Origin: Gordonia terrae
GTDB lineage: Bacteria > Actinomycetota > Actinomycetes > Mycobacteriales > Mycobacteriaceae
NCBI RefSeq assembly: GCF_001698225.1
Contig: NZ_CP016594.1
Span: 558,001 to 622,000, forward strand
Direction of reading: 5' to 3'
DNA: 64,000 nt
Made by a program: the position numbers and the translations under genes. The first letter of the stretch is position 1, and each line of letters opens with the position of its first letter. Positions 1 through 8,351 of the stretch are shown piece after piece. The notes beneath the pieces were generated by a model, which saw only the letters and a list, made by a program, of their open reading frames with translations, did no database searches and was not told the DNA's origin.

Positions 1-2
1 GG

Positions 3-653
3 CGTCGCGCCTATGACCGGGGGCCGGCACGCAAACCCGGGCAGCTCACCTGGGGGTCGGGGACGACACCGACGTACTTCGGTCCGGGCGGCGACGGGTG
101 GGTCGCGATGGTCGACAACGCGGAGCCGCCGCGACTTCGGGTGCTGCGCAGCGACGACGGCACCGAAGTCTGTAGTTTGCAGGCGTTTTCGACTTCGGGT
201 CCGGGCACCGAGAACTCGCCGATGGCGTGGGGGAACTCATTGGTCATCCCCAGTACATACGGTTATCAGTACCCGCCGATGGCGGTGCGGGGTCGTGCGG
301 TGCCGGACGTTGCCCCGTTCGTCGGCGGAGCGACCCGCATCGACGTCGGTGAAAGCGGTTGCCGACGCGTCTGGGAGAACCGCGGCCGGATTGCCACGTT
401 GCCCAAACTGTCTCGTGCGGATGGTCTGATCCATGCGATCGGGTACGGACCTCTCGAGCCGGGTCGGCCCCAACAGCTGGGTGAAGTCGTCTACCTCGCA
501 ACCGACTTCGAGACGGGGCGGCGGGTGGCGACCGTGCCGGTCGGTACGGCGCCGTTCGACGAACCCCTCGAACTGACCGGAACGATCACCGCGGATGGAA
601 CACTGTGGCAGGCGACTCTCGGTCGCATGCTGAAGGTCGCGCCGGGGCGTTGA
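3..653 (+). CDS. C-terminal part of an unrecognised protein (5' end outside window)
   Basis: The frame is already open at base 3 and closes with TGA at 651-653, so 216 C-terminal residues are visible and the true start lies before the window. I do not recognise a family. The visible part has short hydrophobic strands separated by Gly, Asp and aromatic turns (for example TWGSGTTPTYFGPGGDG near its start and DGTLWQATLGRML at its end), which resembles repeat units of a beta-propeller; that is a guess from texture. There is no membrane segment. An internal ATG at base 108 is not needed because the frame continues upstream with protein-like sequence. It converges on the next gene with an 8-base gap. 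Confidence 0.6.
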   Translation, partial: RRAYDRGPARKPGQLTWGSGTTPTYFGPGGDGWVAMVDNAEPPRLRVLRSDDGTEVCSLQAFSTSGPGTENSPMAWGNSLVIPSTYGYQYPPMAVRGRAVPDVAPFVGGATRIDVGESGCRRVWENRGRIATLPKLSRADGLIHAIGYGPLEPGRPQQLGEVVYLATDFETGRRVATVPVGTAPFDEPLELTGTITADGTLWQATLGRMLKVAPGR

Positions 654-661
654 AGCGACTC

Positions 662-1651
662 TCAGCAATCCCCCTCGGCCACTTCGTCGACCAGCCCCCA
701 GGACAACGCGGTGGCGGGACCGACTCGCAGCCCGGACATCGCGAGATACGAGGTGCGCCATCTCCCGATCCGGCGCGGGATGCTGACCGTACCGCCGGCG
801 CCGGGAATGAGGCCGAGACCCAGCTCGGGCAGTCCGAACACGGCGTCGGGACGGGCGACGATGGTCCCGCAGTATGCTGCCATCTCGAGACCACTGCCGA
901 GGACTGCGCCGTGGACGTGCGCGCGGAGTCGGGTTCCGAGTCGTGTGCGAACCGCGTCGAGGAGCAGGGCGGGGCTGTACTTTGTGCGAGCGAGGTGCGC
1001 GGCGGCGGGATCATCGAGTAGTCCGAACTCGACGAGATCCCCTCCGCTACAGAAGGATCGACCACTGCCGGTGAACACGACCGAGGCGATGGACTCGTCG
1101 GTGAGGGCGACCTCCAGGCCGTCGATGAGTCCCGAGCGCAGGGCGTTGCTGAACGCGTTGTGTCGATCGGGTCGGTTGAACGTGATCGTCAGGGCGTCGT
1201 CGTGGCGGTGGAGTAGCACGGCGTCAACTTGCACGTGTGGTGCGCAGTGGCCCTTCTCCGCCAGCCAGCGGGCGAACTCAGGACCCGCCTGCAGCGTGGA
1301 GTAGGCGAGTGATTCGGTGGTCAGCCCCCGCCGAGTGCCGGTACCGGGGGTGTTCACGCGCAACACGTCGTCGCAGACCCTCGCTGCCACCGGGTTTGCC
1401 GAGATCGTGGCGCGAACACTCTCGAGGCTGTCGGTGATCGAGTCGACGACCACCAGACGCGGATCGTCGCCCGACTGCTCGGTGAGCGTGAACGAGGCGT
1501 GATCGGCCCAGGCATCGGCGACGGAGCCGGGGGGCACCGATCCACTGGGACTCACGGCGACGACGATGCCGCCGAACGAGTCGTGCTCGTCCGGCGGCGC
1601 GTCGAGACCGTCCAGGTCGACGACCGTCAGAGACGTGTCGAGGTCGTCCAT
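662..1651 (-). CDS. Enoyl-CoA hydratase/isomerase (crotonase) with long N-terminal extension
   Basis: A 329-residue crotonase-family protein, expected to hydrate or isomerise an enoyl-CoA. The C-terminal ~190 residues carry the family signature: TFNRPDRHNAFS, an oxyanion-hole region SGRSFCSGGDLVEF, HGAVLGSGLEMAAYC, and FGLPELGLGLIPGAGGT. The first ~140 residues are an extra region not needed for a crotonase fold; it may be a degenerate second crotonase half. I chose ATG 1651 because GAGAGGAAG lies about 10 bases upstream and because a longer frame would run into the upstream flavoprotein gene. It follows that gene by 19 bases, so the two are probably co-transcribed from the operator-bearing promoter near 3560. 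Confidence 0.85.
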   Translation of the reverse strand: MDDLDTSLTVVDLDGLDAPPDEHDSFGGIVVAVSPSGSVPPGSVADAWADHASFTLTEQSGDDPRLVVVDSITDSLESVRATISANPVAARVCDDVLRVNTPGTGTRRGLTTESLAYSTLQAGPEFARWLAEKGHCAPHVQVDAVLLHRHDDALTITFNRPDRHNAFSNALRSGLIDGLEVALTDESIASVVFTGSGRSFCSGGDLVEFGLLDDPAAAHLARTKYSPALLLDAVRTRLGTRLRAHVHGAVLGSGLEMAAYCGTIVARPDAVFGLPELGLGLIPGAGGTVSIPRRIGRWRTSYLAMSGLRVGPATALSWGLVDEVAEGDC

Positions 1652-1670
1652 CGTCGTCGCGGTCTTCCTC

Positions 1671-3503
1671 TCACACCGGCCGCGAGGCGGCGTCTTCGCC
1701 GGCGAGGTAGCCGAACACGACACCGAGCACGATGGTGCCACCGGCGCCGCCGTAGAATCCGAGAGTGGTTGCGCCGCCGACATTCCCGGCAGCGTAGAGC
1801 CCTTGGATCGGGTCGCCCTCGAGATTGAGGACGCGCCCCTTCTCATCGGTGCGTGGGCCACCCAGTGTGCCGATCGCACTCGCCTCGACCTTGACCGCGT
1901 AGTACGGAGGCCGATCGATCGGGCCCAGCGCTCCCGAGGCCGGATTCTTCAGGGCGGGTCGCATGATCATCGCGAGTGGACGCACCAGGCATCGGCGCAT
2001 GAGGTCCCCTCGCCGGGAGCGGGAGAAATGGGCCATCACGAAACCGGCGATCGGGCCGATCAGCTTCGCGAGGGTGGCGCGACTGCGCTCGGCCAGACGT
2101 GGCGACCATGCGTTCCACGACAGTCTTCCCAAGAAGGGGTTGTGGTCTCCGAAGAACCGCTCAAAGGTCGTCGTGCCGCGACCGAACCACGGATCGCGTC
2201 CCTTCGCTGCCTCCGGGTTGAAGTCGCGGACGGTCTCGGCAAGGCCGGCCGGGTCGATTCCGCACTTGCGTGCAAGTGCCTCGAGGGTGGGCGCGGACTC
2301 CACGTTGGGCGGGTACTCCCCACCCGGCTGGGTGCCGAGGAAGGCGTAGCGCTCGTGGTAGTACTCGTCGAAGATCATCCAGGCGGTCTCGTTGACCATT
2401 TCGCCGCTCTCGGGATCGGCAGCGCGCATGACTGCGCCGAGGTCGTTGTACGACGCCGCCTCGTTGCCGAACCGTTGGCCGTGTCGATTGACCATGATCG
2501 TGTGCGGGAGTGCGCGTTCGCCCTGGACCAGGCGACTGATGGGCCTACCGTCCAGTTCCTCCCCGGGTACCTGGATGCCGGGCATCCACCAGGCCTGGTC
2601 CATGCCGACGAGATCGGCACCGACATCGGTCACCATCTGCACGGCGTCCCCGACATGGCCCTTGACGCTGACCTGGACGGGGAATTCACCTCCCAGGTAT
2701 TTGGACGTCAGATCGGTCGAGCCCTCGAAACCTCCCGAGGCGAGGATGACGCCGCGCCGCGCCGATATCGTCGTGTCGCCGCCGGCGGTCTGGATCTCGA
2801 CGCCGGTGACGACTCCGGCTTCGGTCACCAGGCGGGTCACGCGGCTGCGGGTGCGGACCTGCACTCCGAGGTCGAGACATCCCTCCAGTAGCGCCCCGAT
2901 CAGTGCATATCCGCCGAGCCACACACTCTGGATGCCGTTCATCAGCCAGAGCGGCAGCGGATTGCGCGCCATGCCGGACTTCTTCGGCGGACGCACCACC
3001 GACGTGTCGTCACCGAGCCCTACGGGCGACCACGGCGCGGGGAACAGGGCACGGAAATTCGACGCCCCACGGATGTCCGAGGTGTAGTCCGGCCAGGCGA
3101 CCGGTATCCACCGCAGACCTGTTCGCTCTTCGACGAAGTGCGCAACGGCCGGCGCGGTATCGAGGAAGGTGTCGATGACCTTGGTGTCGAGAGTGGCGTC
3201 ACGGCCCTCTCCGAGAAGATAGACGCGGCCCTCCTCGCGAGAATCCGAGGTACCGAGCGCGCCATAGGAGTACTGGTGGTTCGGGACCCAGATGGCGCCA
3301 CCGGAGATCGCGGAAGTGCCGCCGACGAGGTCCTCGGATTCCAGAACCAGGACGGCGGCCCCCTTTGCTGCTGCGCTCAACGCTGCGGCCATGCCTGAGG
3401 CACCGGAACCGACGACGATGACGTCGATCTCGGTGGGAACGTCGAGTTCGGCGGCTGAGCCGACTCTTCCTCGAGGTGCAGAGGTACGATTGTTCAGCTT
3501 CAT
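1671..3503 (-). CDS. FAD-dependent 3-ketosteroid-delta1-dehydrogenase-like flavoprotein
   Basis: A ~610-residue flavoprotein of the KstD/fumarate-reductase superfamily, which inserts a double bond next to a ketone in steroid-like rings. It has an N-terminal FAD-binding Rossmann motif (VVGSGASGMAAALSAAAKG), the KstD-typical GGTSAISGGAIWVPN, a PPYYAV motif with the likely catalytic Tyr, and a C-terminal GLYAAGNVGG FAD motif. A basic and hydrophobic stretch of about 70 residues just before PPYYAV (around residues 461-530) looks like an insertion relative to KstD. The real substrate may be a non-steroid ring. ATG 3503 follows GAGGGG at four bases; GTG 3515 in the same frame is an alternative start. 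A TTCATCATGATCAA operator lies 52 bases upstream. Confidence 0.85.
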   Translation of the reverse strand: MKLNNRTSAPRGRVGSAAELDVPTEIDVIVVGSGASGMAAALSAAAKGAAVLVLESEDLVGGTSAISGGAIWVPNHQYSYGALGTSDSREEGRVYLLGEGRDATLDTKVIDTFLDTAPAVAHFVEERTGLRWIPVAWPDYTSDIRGASNFRALFPAPWSPVGLGDDTSVVRPPKKSGMARNPLPLWLMNGIQSVWLGGYALIGALLEGCLDLGVQVRTRSRVTRLVTEAGVVTGVEIQTAGGDTTISARRGVILASGGFEGSTDLTSKYLGGEFPVQVSVKGHVGDAVQMVTDVGADLVGMDQAWWMPGIQVPGEELDGRPISRLVQGERALPHTIMVNRHGQRFGNEAASYNDLGAVMRAADPESGEMVNETAWMIFDEYYHERYAFLGTQPGGEYPPNVESAPTLEALARKCGIDPAGLAETVRDFNPEAAKGRDPWFGRGTTTFERFFGDHNPFLGRLSWNAWSPRLAERSRATLAKLIGPIAGFVMAHFSRSRRGDLMRRCLVRPLAMIMRPALKNPASGALGPIDRPPYYAVKVEASAIGTLGGPRTDEKGRVLNLEGDPIQGLYAAGNVGGATTLGFYGGAGGTIVLGVVFGYLAGEDAASRPV

Positions 3504-3554
3504 GAGGCCCCTCACTGACTCTCTCTACTATGCGCTGGCTCACACCATACGCTA

Positions 3555-3568
3555 TTCATCATGATCAA
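3555..3568. promoter_or_regulatory. Palindromic operator, copy 1 of the block-wide motif
   Basis: TTCATCATGATCAA, a near-perfect palindrome centred on CATG. It lies 52 bases upstream of the ATG of the KstD-like gene and just past the end of the next minus-strand gene, so it can only serve the leftward KstD/crotonase unit. The sequence is seen directly; the role as a repressor site is inferred from recurrence. Confidence 0.65.
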
Positions 3569-3592
3569 ATTTCTGGCGGGGTTTCGGCTCGG

Positions 3593-4369
3593 TCAGCGGG
3601 CGAGGTACCCGGCGTCGACCGCCAGGGAATGCCCGGTCACGTATGACGATCGGTCCGAACACAGCCACAAGCAGGCCTCGGCGATCTCGTCCGGAGTGCC
3701 CAGGCGCCCGAACAGGCTGAGGCCGAATTCGTCGGGAGGCGTGACTCCCGACGCCGCTCGCGCGGCGCGAATCATCGGCGTGTCGATGCCGCCGGGTAGA
3801 ACCGCGTTGACGCGGATCTGATCCCGGCCGTGCTCGAGCGCGGCGGTCTTGGTCAAGCCCACGACGCCGTGCTTGGTCGCGACGTAGGCCGGATTGTGTG
3901 CGCGCGCTTTCACCGAGCTGACCGAGCCGAGGTTCACGATCGATCCGGATTTCTGCGAGACCATCTGTCGTAGCTCATGTTTGAGGCACAGAGCGACTGC
4001 CCGGAGGTTCACCGCGACGATACGGTCGAACGTCGCGATGTCGAGATCGACGATCGGCGCCGAGTCGGGGGGCATGGCGGCGTTGTTCACGGCGCAGTCG
4101 AGCCGGCCCCACTGGTCAGTCGCAACGGCAACCATGTTCGCGACGTCGTCCTCATTCGACACGTCGACGCGTGTGAAAGACGCAATCCCGCCCCCGGCCG
4201 AGATCTCGTCGACTGTCGCCTGCCCTCGGTCTACGTCGAGGTCGGCTATGAGGACCCGCGCCCCGGAAGAGGCGAGAAGCCGGGCAGTCGCGGCGCCCAT
4301 TCCAGAACCTCCGCCGGTGACGATCGCGACGCGACCGTCCATCTCGGATCGGTGTCCGGTGTGTGTCAT
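3593..4369 (-). CDS. Short-chain dehydrogenase/reductase (SDR)
   Basis: A 258-residue classical SDR that should oxidise a hydroxyl or reduce a ketone with NAD(P)(H). Visible motifs are the cofactor-binding TGGGSGMGAATARLL, the NNAA motif (CAVNNAAMP), the catalytic Ser and YxxxK (NLGSVSSVKA followed by YVATK), and the PGG-IDTPM loop after the active site. An Asp at the end of beta-2 (LIADLDVDR) favours NAD(H). ATG 4369 is preceded by AGGAG at a good distance; the in-frame extension further upstream would cross the operator and is unlikely. The gene is alone on its leader and divergent from the ABC importer, sharing the operator at 4509-4522. Confidence 0.88.
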   Translation of the reverse strand: MTHTGHRSEMDGRVAIVTGGGSGMGAATARLLASSGARVLIADLDVDRGQATVDEISAGGGIASFTRVDVSNEDDVANMVAVATDQWGRLDCAVNNAAMPPDSAPIVDLDIATFDRIVAVNLRAVALCLKHELRQMVSQKSGSIVNLGSVSSVKARAHNPAYVATKHGVVGLTKTAALEHGRDQIRVNAVLPGGIDTPMIRAARAASGVTPPDEFGLSLFGRLGTPDEIAEACLWLCSDRSSYVTGHSLAVDAGYLAR

Positions 4370-4508
4370 GTGGTGCTCCTGTCTGCGAAGGAAACTTCGC
4401 ACTATGGGTCCGAGAGGTTGTCCCGAGAAGCCTGTGACCTCGACTGTCTCGCAGAGGGTGTGATCTCCATCTCGAGCGATCCGAACTGTGACGCGGCTTG
4501 ACAACCTA

Positions 4509-4522
4509 TTCCTCATGATAAA
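4509..4522. promoter_or_regulatory. Palindromic operator, copy 2 (divergent promoter)
   Basis: TTCCTCATGATAAA lies between the divergent SDR gene (ATG 4369) and the ABC importer operon (ATG 4582), 60 bases upstream of the importer. One base of the left half differs from the best copies. Confidence 0.6.
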
Positions 4523-4581
4523 CACTTTGATGTGACAGTCGCCATAGTGATGCGACGTACAGCCACCTTGGAAGGACGCTC

Positions 4582-5595
4582 ATGAGCTGGAAAAAACTGA
4601 CGGCGCTCGTCGGCACCGCAGCGGTAGCCGTTGGCATCGCCGCATGCGGAAGCGGCGGCAGTTCGGGAGACGCAGGGGCCATGCAGGTCATGATGTTCCC
4701 GAGCGTCGCCTACCGCCTTCCGGTGATTGTGGCCCAGGAGAAGGGCTTCTTCGCTGACGAGGGCGTGAGCATCAATGTGATCGCGCAGCCCAACAATCTG
4801 CAGGGCATCCAGGCGCTCGAGGCGACCAAATCCCAAGCCGGCATGATGGGCACTTCGACTTTCGCGCAGGGCATCCAGGCCGGCAGCCAGGTGCAGGCGT
4901 TCTGCGGTGGAATCGATGTCACGCAGTCCTCGATCGTCGCATCGGCAGACTCCCCGTTGCCGTCGGTGTCCGAAGGGGCATCTCCGGATCAGGTCTTCGA
5001 CGCGATCAAGGGCCGCAAGGTCGGCGCACAGACTCCGGTCGGCAGTGGTTTCCAGGTCATGCTCGAGGACGCGCTGACCGAAGGCGGCGCGACGGACCTG
5101 ACCTGGGTCAATGTCGGCGGCAGTAACTCGGTCACGCAGGCATCGCTGCAGAACGGCAGCGTCGATGTCGCGCAGTCGAGTCCGTCGGGAACGCAGCAGT
5201 TGGTCGGAACCGGCGTGGCCAAAGAGCTGATCTACCTGCCCGATCACAGCGAACTCTATGGCCAGATGTACGGCAGCCCGTGGGTCGGCCCGACCGCCTG
5301 GCTCCAGGACAACGCGGAGACCGCCAAGGGGTTCTGTGACGCGACGGCCACCGCCCTCGACTACATCAAGGATCCGGCCAACCGAGACGAGGTCCGGCAG
5401 ATATCGATGAAGGACAGCGGGATCACCGACGAGAAGGTCGCTGATGCAGTCCTGGCAACTTACGATCGGGGCTACTCGGCCGACCTGTCGACAGATGTCA
5501 TCCAGCGGACGTTCGACAAATACGTCGAACTCGGCATCGTGAAGCCCGAGCCCCGGCTCGACGCCTCGACTCTCGTGAACACGGTCGGACGTTGA
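4582..5595 (+). CDS. ABC importer substrate-binding lipoprotein (NMT1/SsuA-like)
   Basis: A 337-residue periplasmic-type binding protein of the nitrate/sulfonate/taurine (NMT1/THI5-like) class. The N-terminus is a lipoprotein signal peptide with lipobox IAAC at Cys22, followed by a Gly/Ser linker. The mature part has the class pattern VAQEKGFFADEGVSIN near residue 50 and a later stretch on replacing ligand-binding loops. It should deliver the pathway substrate, or a cofactor precursor, to the permease encoded two genes on. AAGGA lies 8 bases before the ATG. It is the first gene of a three-gene operon behind operator copy 2, and the ATPase start follows its stop by one base. Confidence 0.9.
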   Translation: MSWKKLTALVGTAAVAVGIAACGSGGSSGDAGAMQVMMFPSVAYRLPVIVAQEKGFFADEGVSINVIAQPNNLQGIQALEATKSQAGMMGTSTFAQGIQAGSQVQAFCGGIDVTQSSIVASADSPLPSVSEGASPDQVFDAIKGRKVGAQTPVGSGFQVMLEDALTEGGATDLTWVNVGGSNSVTQASLQNGSVDVAQSSPSGTQQLVGTGVAKELIYLPDHSELYGQMYGSPWVGPTAWLQDNAETAKGFCDATATALDYIKDPANRDEVRQISMKDSGITDEKVADAVLATYDRGYSADLSTDVIQRTFDKYVELGIVKPEPRLDASTLVNTVGR

Positions 5596-5596
5596 C

Positions 5597-6511
5597 ATGA
5601 CCACTGTCACGCCGAACACACGAAAGAGCGGCAAGCACATGAGCGAAGCGGTACGTGCCGCTGATCCCGTCGCCGAGCCCCGGGTCAGCTTCACCAACAT
5701 TCGGCAGGTGTTCGAACTGCCGAAGCAATCGAAGAAAGACACCTCCGCAGCGTCGACCGTTGTTGCGCTCGACAACGTGACGTTGGAGATCCCTGACGGC
5801 CAGTTCGTGGCGTTGGTGGGGGCCAGTGGCTGTGGAAAGACGACGCTGATGAACATGGTCGCGGGTTTGGTGAAACCCACGCATGGGACCGTCAAGGTGA
5901 ACGGGGAAGCTCCCCGTCTCCCCAACCTGGACATCGGGTACATGTTCGCTCGAGATGCCCTGCTGCCGTGGCGAAGTGCTCGTCGCAGTGTGGAACTGCC
6001 ACTCGAGGTTCGCGGTTGGGATCGGCAACGTCGCCGGGAACGCGCCGACGAGATGCTCGACCTCGTCGGCCTGCGTGACAAGCACACGCAGTACCGAAAC
6101 CAGCTCTCACAGGGGATGCGCCAGCGCGTCGCGCTCGCCAGGACGCTGGCCTCCGATCCGTCGATCCTGTTGATGGACGAGCCCTTTGCCGCACTCGACG
6201 CGCGGACCAAGCTCACGCTCGAAGGAGAGTTTCTTCGAATCTGGGAGAACGGTGGGGATGAACGCAAGACGGTCATCTTCGTCACCCATGATCTGGACGA
6301 AGCTGTCCTGCTGGCCGACCGGGTGGTGATCATGCTGCCCCGTCCGGGACGTATCGCCGAGGACATCATCGTCGATCTACCTCGCCCCCGTGCGGACCAT
6401 CTCGGTGAGGTCCGTTACACGGAGGAGTTCCGTGAGATCACTCAGAATCTCTTCGACAGCCTCGAAGGCGCGATCGCCTCGACTGCACCTGACGCGGTGA
6501 ATGAGCGATGA
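5597..6511 (+). CDS. ABC importer ATPase (SsuB/TauB-like)
   Basis: A 304-residue nucleotide-binding subunit powering the importer. Walker A is GASGCGKTT, the signature is LSQGMRQRVALARTLA, Walker B with the catalytic Glu is ILLMDEPFAALD, and the H-loop is VTHDLDEA. The Q-loop is unusual: where this class normally has FQxxxLLPW, the protein reads MFARDALLPW, so the conserved Gln is Ala. The first ~50 residues are a poorly conserved extension, and a start at the internal ATG (5640) is possible. The gene is tightly coupled to its neighbours, with one base after the binding-protein stop and an ATGA overlap with the permease. Confidence 0.9.
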   Translation: MTTVTPNTRKSGKHMSEAVRAADPVAEPRVSFTNIRQVFELPKQSKKDTSAASTVVALDNVTLEIPDGQFVALVGASGCGKTTLMNMVAGLVKPTHGTVKVNGEAPRLPNLDIGYMFARDALLPWRSARRSVELPLEVRGWDRQRRRERADEMLDLVGLRDKHTQYRNQLSQGMRQRVALARTLASDPSILLMDEPFAALDARTKLTLEGEFLRIWENGGDERKTVIFVTHDLDEAVLLADRVVIMLPRPGRIAEDIIVDLPRPRADHLGEVRYTEEFREITQNLFDSLEGAIASTAPDAVNER

Positions 6512-7347
6512 CGATATCTGATGAGAGGGTGACTCTTTCATCCTCGACGCCGACGACGGAGCCAGATGATGCGGCGAAGGCGCCGTCGAAGATGAAGCAC
6601 CGCTTGGCGGTCACGGCGATCCAGGTCGCCGTGGTCGCGACCTTCCTCGCGCTGTGGGAGTGGGCGTCTCGGACCGAGGTGATCGACCCGCTGCTGTTCG
6701 GACGACCCAGCCAGGTGTGGACCGCGTTCTTCGACTATGTCCCGTCGCCCGAGGGCTTGGCGTCGCTGAGCGCGACCTTCCAGGCGGTTGCCCTGGCCTT
6801 CGTGATCGGGTCCGTTCTCGGTACCGTGTGTGGCTTCATTCTCGGGCTCAGCAGCTGGGCCAACGACATCTTCGGTCCGTTCTTGGTGCCGCTCAACAGC
6901 ATTCCGCGCATCGCGCTGGCACCGATGTTCATCGCCTGGTTCGGACTGACGATGAACGCGAAGGTGTTCCTCGCCGTGACGATCGTGTTCTTCATCCTCG
7001 CTGAGAACGCCAGGTCGGCGGTCCAGTCGGTCGACACCGATCTCATGACGATGGCGCGGGTGGTCGGTCTCAAGGGCCCGGCGCTGGTCTGGAAGGTCGT
7101 CCTGCCGTCCGCGGTGCCGACCATGTTCGCAGGTCTCCGCCTGACCTTCACGTATTCGCTGCTCGGTGTCATCGCCTCGGAGATGATCGCCGCGACGAAC
7201 GGTATCGGTCAGGACATAGTCCTGTTCTCCTCGGGTTACCAGATCAACACTGTGTTCGCGATCATCATCGAGCTGGTGATCATCGCGGTGTTCGTCAACG
7301 CGGTCTTCCAGTACACCGAGCGTCGGCTCCTGCGCTGGCAGGACTGA
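6508..7347 (+). CDS. ABC importer permease (SsuC/TauC-like)
   Basis: A 279-residue inner-membrane permease of the binding-protein-dependent BPD_transp_1 type. It has about six hydrophobic segments (first at roughly residues 36-55) and the EAA-type loop, seen here as TMARVVGLKGPALVWKVVLP near residue 175, which contacts the ATPase. It starts with an ATGA overlap on the ATPase stop, so translation is coupled. A strong hairpin follows 13 bases after the stop, ending the operon. Confidence 0.9.
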   Translation: MTISDERVTLSSSTPTTEPDDAAKAPSKMKHRLAVTAIQVAVVATFLALWEWASRTEVIDPLLFGRPSQVWTAFFDYVPSPEGLASLSATFQAVALAFVIGSVLGTVCGFILGLSSWANDIFGPFLVPLNSIPRIALAPMFIAWFGLTMNAKVFLAVTIVFFILAENARSAVQSVDTDLMTMARVVGLKGPALVWKVVLPSAVPTMFAGLRLTFTYSLLGVIASEMIAATNGIGQDIVLFSSGYQINTVFAIIIELVIIAVFVNAVFQYTERRLLRWQD

Positions 7348-7359
7348 GATCGTCACAGA

Positions 7360-7395
7360 CCCCGGCCCCGGCGACATCGTCGCCGGGGCCGGTTT
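7360..7395 (+). terminator. Rho-independent-type hairpin after the ABC importer operon
   Basis: CCGGCCCCGGCGA (7362-7374) pairs with TCGCCGGGGCCGG (7380-7392) around a five-base loop and is followed by TTT. It sits between convergent genes and may serve both strands. Confidence 0.7.
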
Positions 7396-7431
7396 CAACT
7401 GCGCTGTCGGTGCTCGGTGGGCCGTTCGGCA

Positions 7432-8271
7432 TCAACCTTTCATGCCGCGCGCATCCATTCCACTCAGCGAATCACCTGCGACCTCGGCGTTGTGCGCGTG
7501 GCCCATGTGATGGAGCCCGAACACCGAATCGAGTCCAGACCGGAAGCCTTGCAGATCTTCGGCCTGATTGACCGCCTTCTTGGCCAAAGCCAGGCCGAAA
7601 GCCGGCATCGTCGCGATCCTCGCGGCGATGGCGTCGACGCGGTCGTCGAGTTCGTCACGCGCCACGACCTGGTTCACCAAACCCGCGGCCAGTGCGCGAG
7701 TGGCATCGAAACGGTCACCGGTGAACAGGAACTCCTTGGCCGTACGAGGGCTCATCACCCAGGGGTGCGCGAAGTACTCGACGCCCGGGATGCCCATCTT
7801 GACGACCGGGTCGGAGAAGAACGCATCGTCCGAGGCGACGATGAAGTCGCACGCCCAGGCAAGCATCAGACCGCCGGCTATGCATGCGCCGTGGACCTTC
7901 GCGATCATCGGCTTGGGGATCTCGCGCCACCTGCGGCACATGCCCAGGTAGACCTCGGACTCGCGGGCGAAGCGGGAGTCCACGCCCTCGCGGCCGACAT
8001 GATCCCAGTAGATGAGCGCGCGCCGGTCGAAGCTCTGGTCGACATCGCGCCCCGGTGTGCCGATGTCGTGTCCGGCACAGAAGTGCTTGCCGGCGCCGGA
8101 CAGGACGATGGCCTTCACGTCGTCGTCCTCGACCGCGCGGACGAGAGCGTCATCGATGGCGTAGGTCATCGCGGAGTTCTGTGCGTTGGAGTACTCGGGC
8201 CGGTTGAGCGTCACGTATGCGATCGCTTCGCGGGTCTCGTAGGTGATGAGGCCGGGATTCGTTTCTGTCAT
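7432..8271 (-). CDS. Enoyl-CoA hydratase
   Basis: A 279-residue crotonase of normal length. Motifs are VTLNRPEYSNAQN, the oxyanion-hole segment SGAGKHFCAGHDIGTPG, HGACIAGGLMLAWACDFIVASDDAFFSDP in outline, and GIPGVEYFAHP. A helical, charged C-terminus with NQAEDLQGFRSGLDSVFGLH is typical of the EchA subgroup active on CoA esters of bulky acids. ATG 8271 has no clear Shine-Dalgarno sequence and lies only 28 bases from operator copy 3, so its mRNA probably has a very short leader. It is divergent from the FMN oxidase gene and shares that operator. Confidence 0.88.
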   Translation of the reverse strand: MTETNPGLITYETREAIAYVTLNRPEYSNAQNSAMTYAIDDALVRAVEDDDVKAIVLSGAGKHFCAGHDIGTPGRDVDQSFDRRALIYWDHVGREGVDSRFARESEVYLGMCRRWREIPKPMIAKVHGACIAGGLMLAWACDFIVASDDAFFSDPVVKMGIPGVEYFAHPWVMSPRTAKEFLFTGDRFDATRALAAGLVNQVVARDELDDRVDAIAARIATMPAFGLALAKKAVNQAEDLQGFRSGLDSVFGLHHMGHAHNAEVAGDSLSGMDARGMKG

Positions 8272-8298
8272 GGCCGGAGGGTAGCAGCACTTCCCAAA

Positions 8299-8312
8299 TT
8301 CATCACGATGAA
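8299..8312. promoter_or_regulatory. Palindromic operator, copy 3 (divergent promoter)
   Basis: TTCATCACGATGAA is a palindrome except at the centre. It lies 28 bases from the crotonase start (minus) and 40 bases from the FMN-oxidase start (plus), so it must overlap or abut both promoters. Confidence 0.65.
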
Positions 8313-8351
8313 TTGATGCTTCTCGCGAACTCACCAGATAGGCTGTGAGAC

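Noticed and set aside
4513..6369. A 618-codon open frame antisense to the ABC importer
   Set aside because: The plus strand has lipobox, Walker A, signature and Walker B in register; the antisense frame has no family motif.
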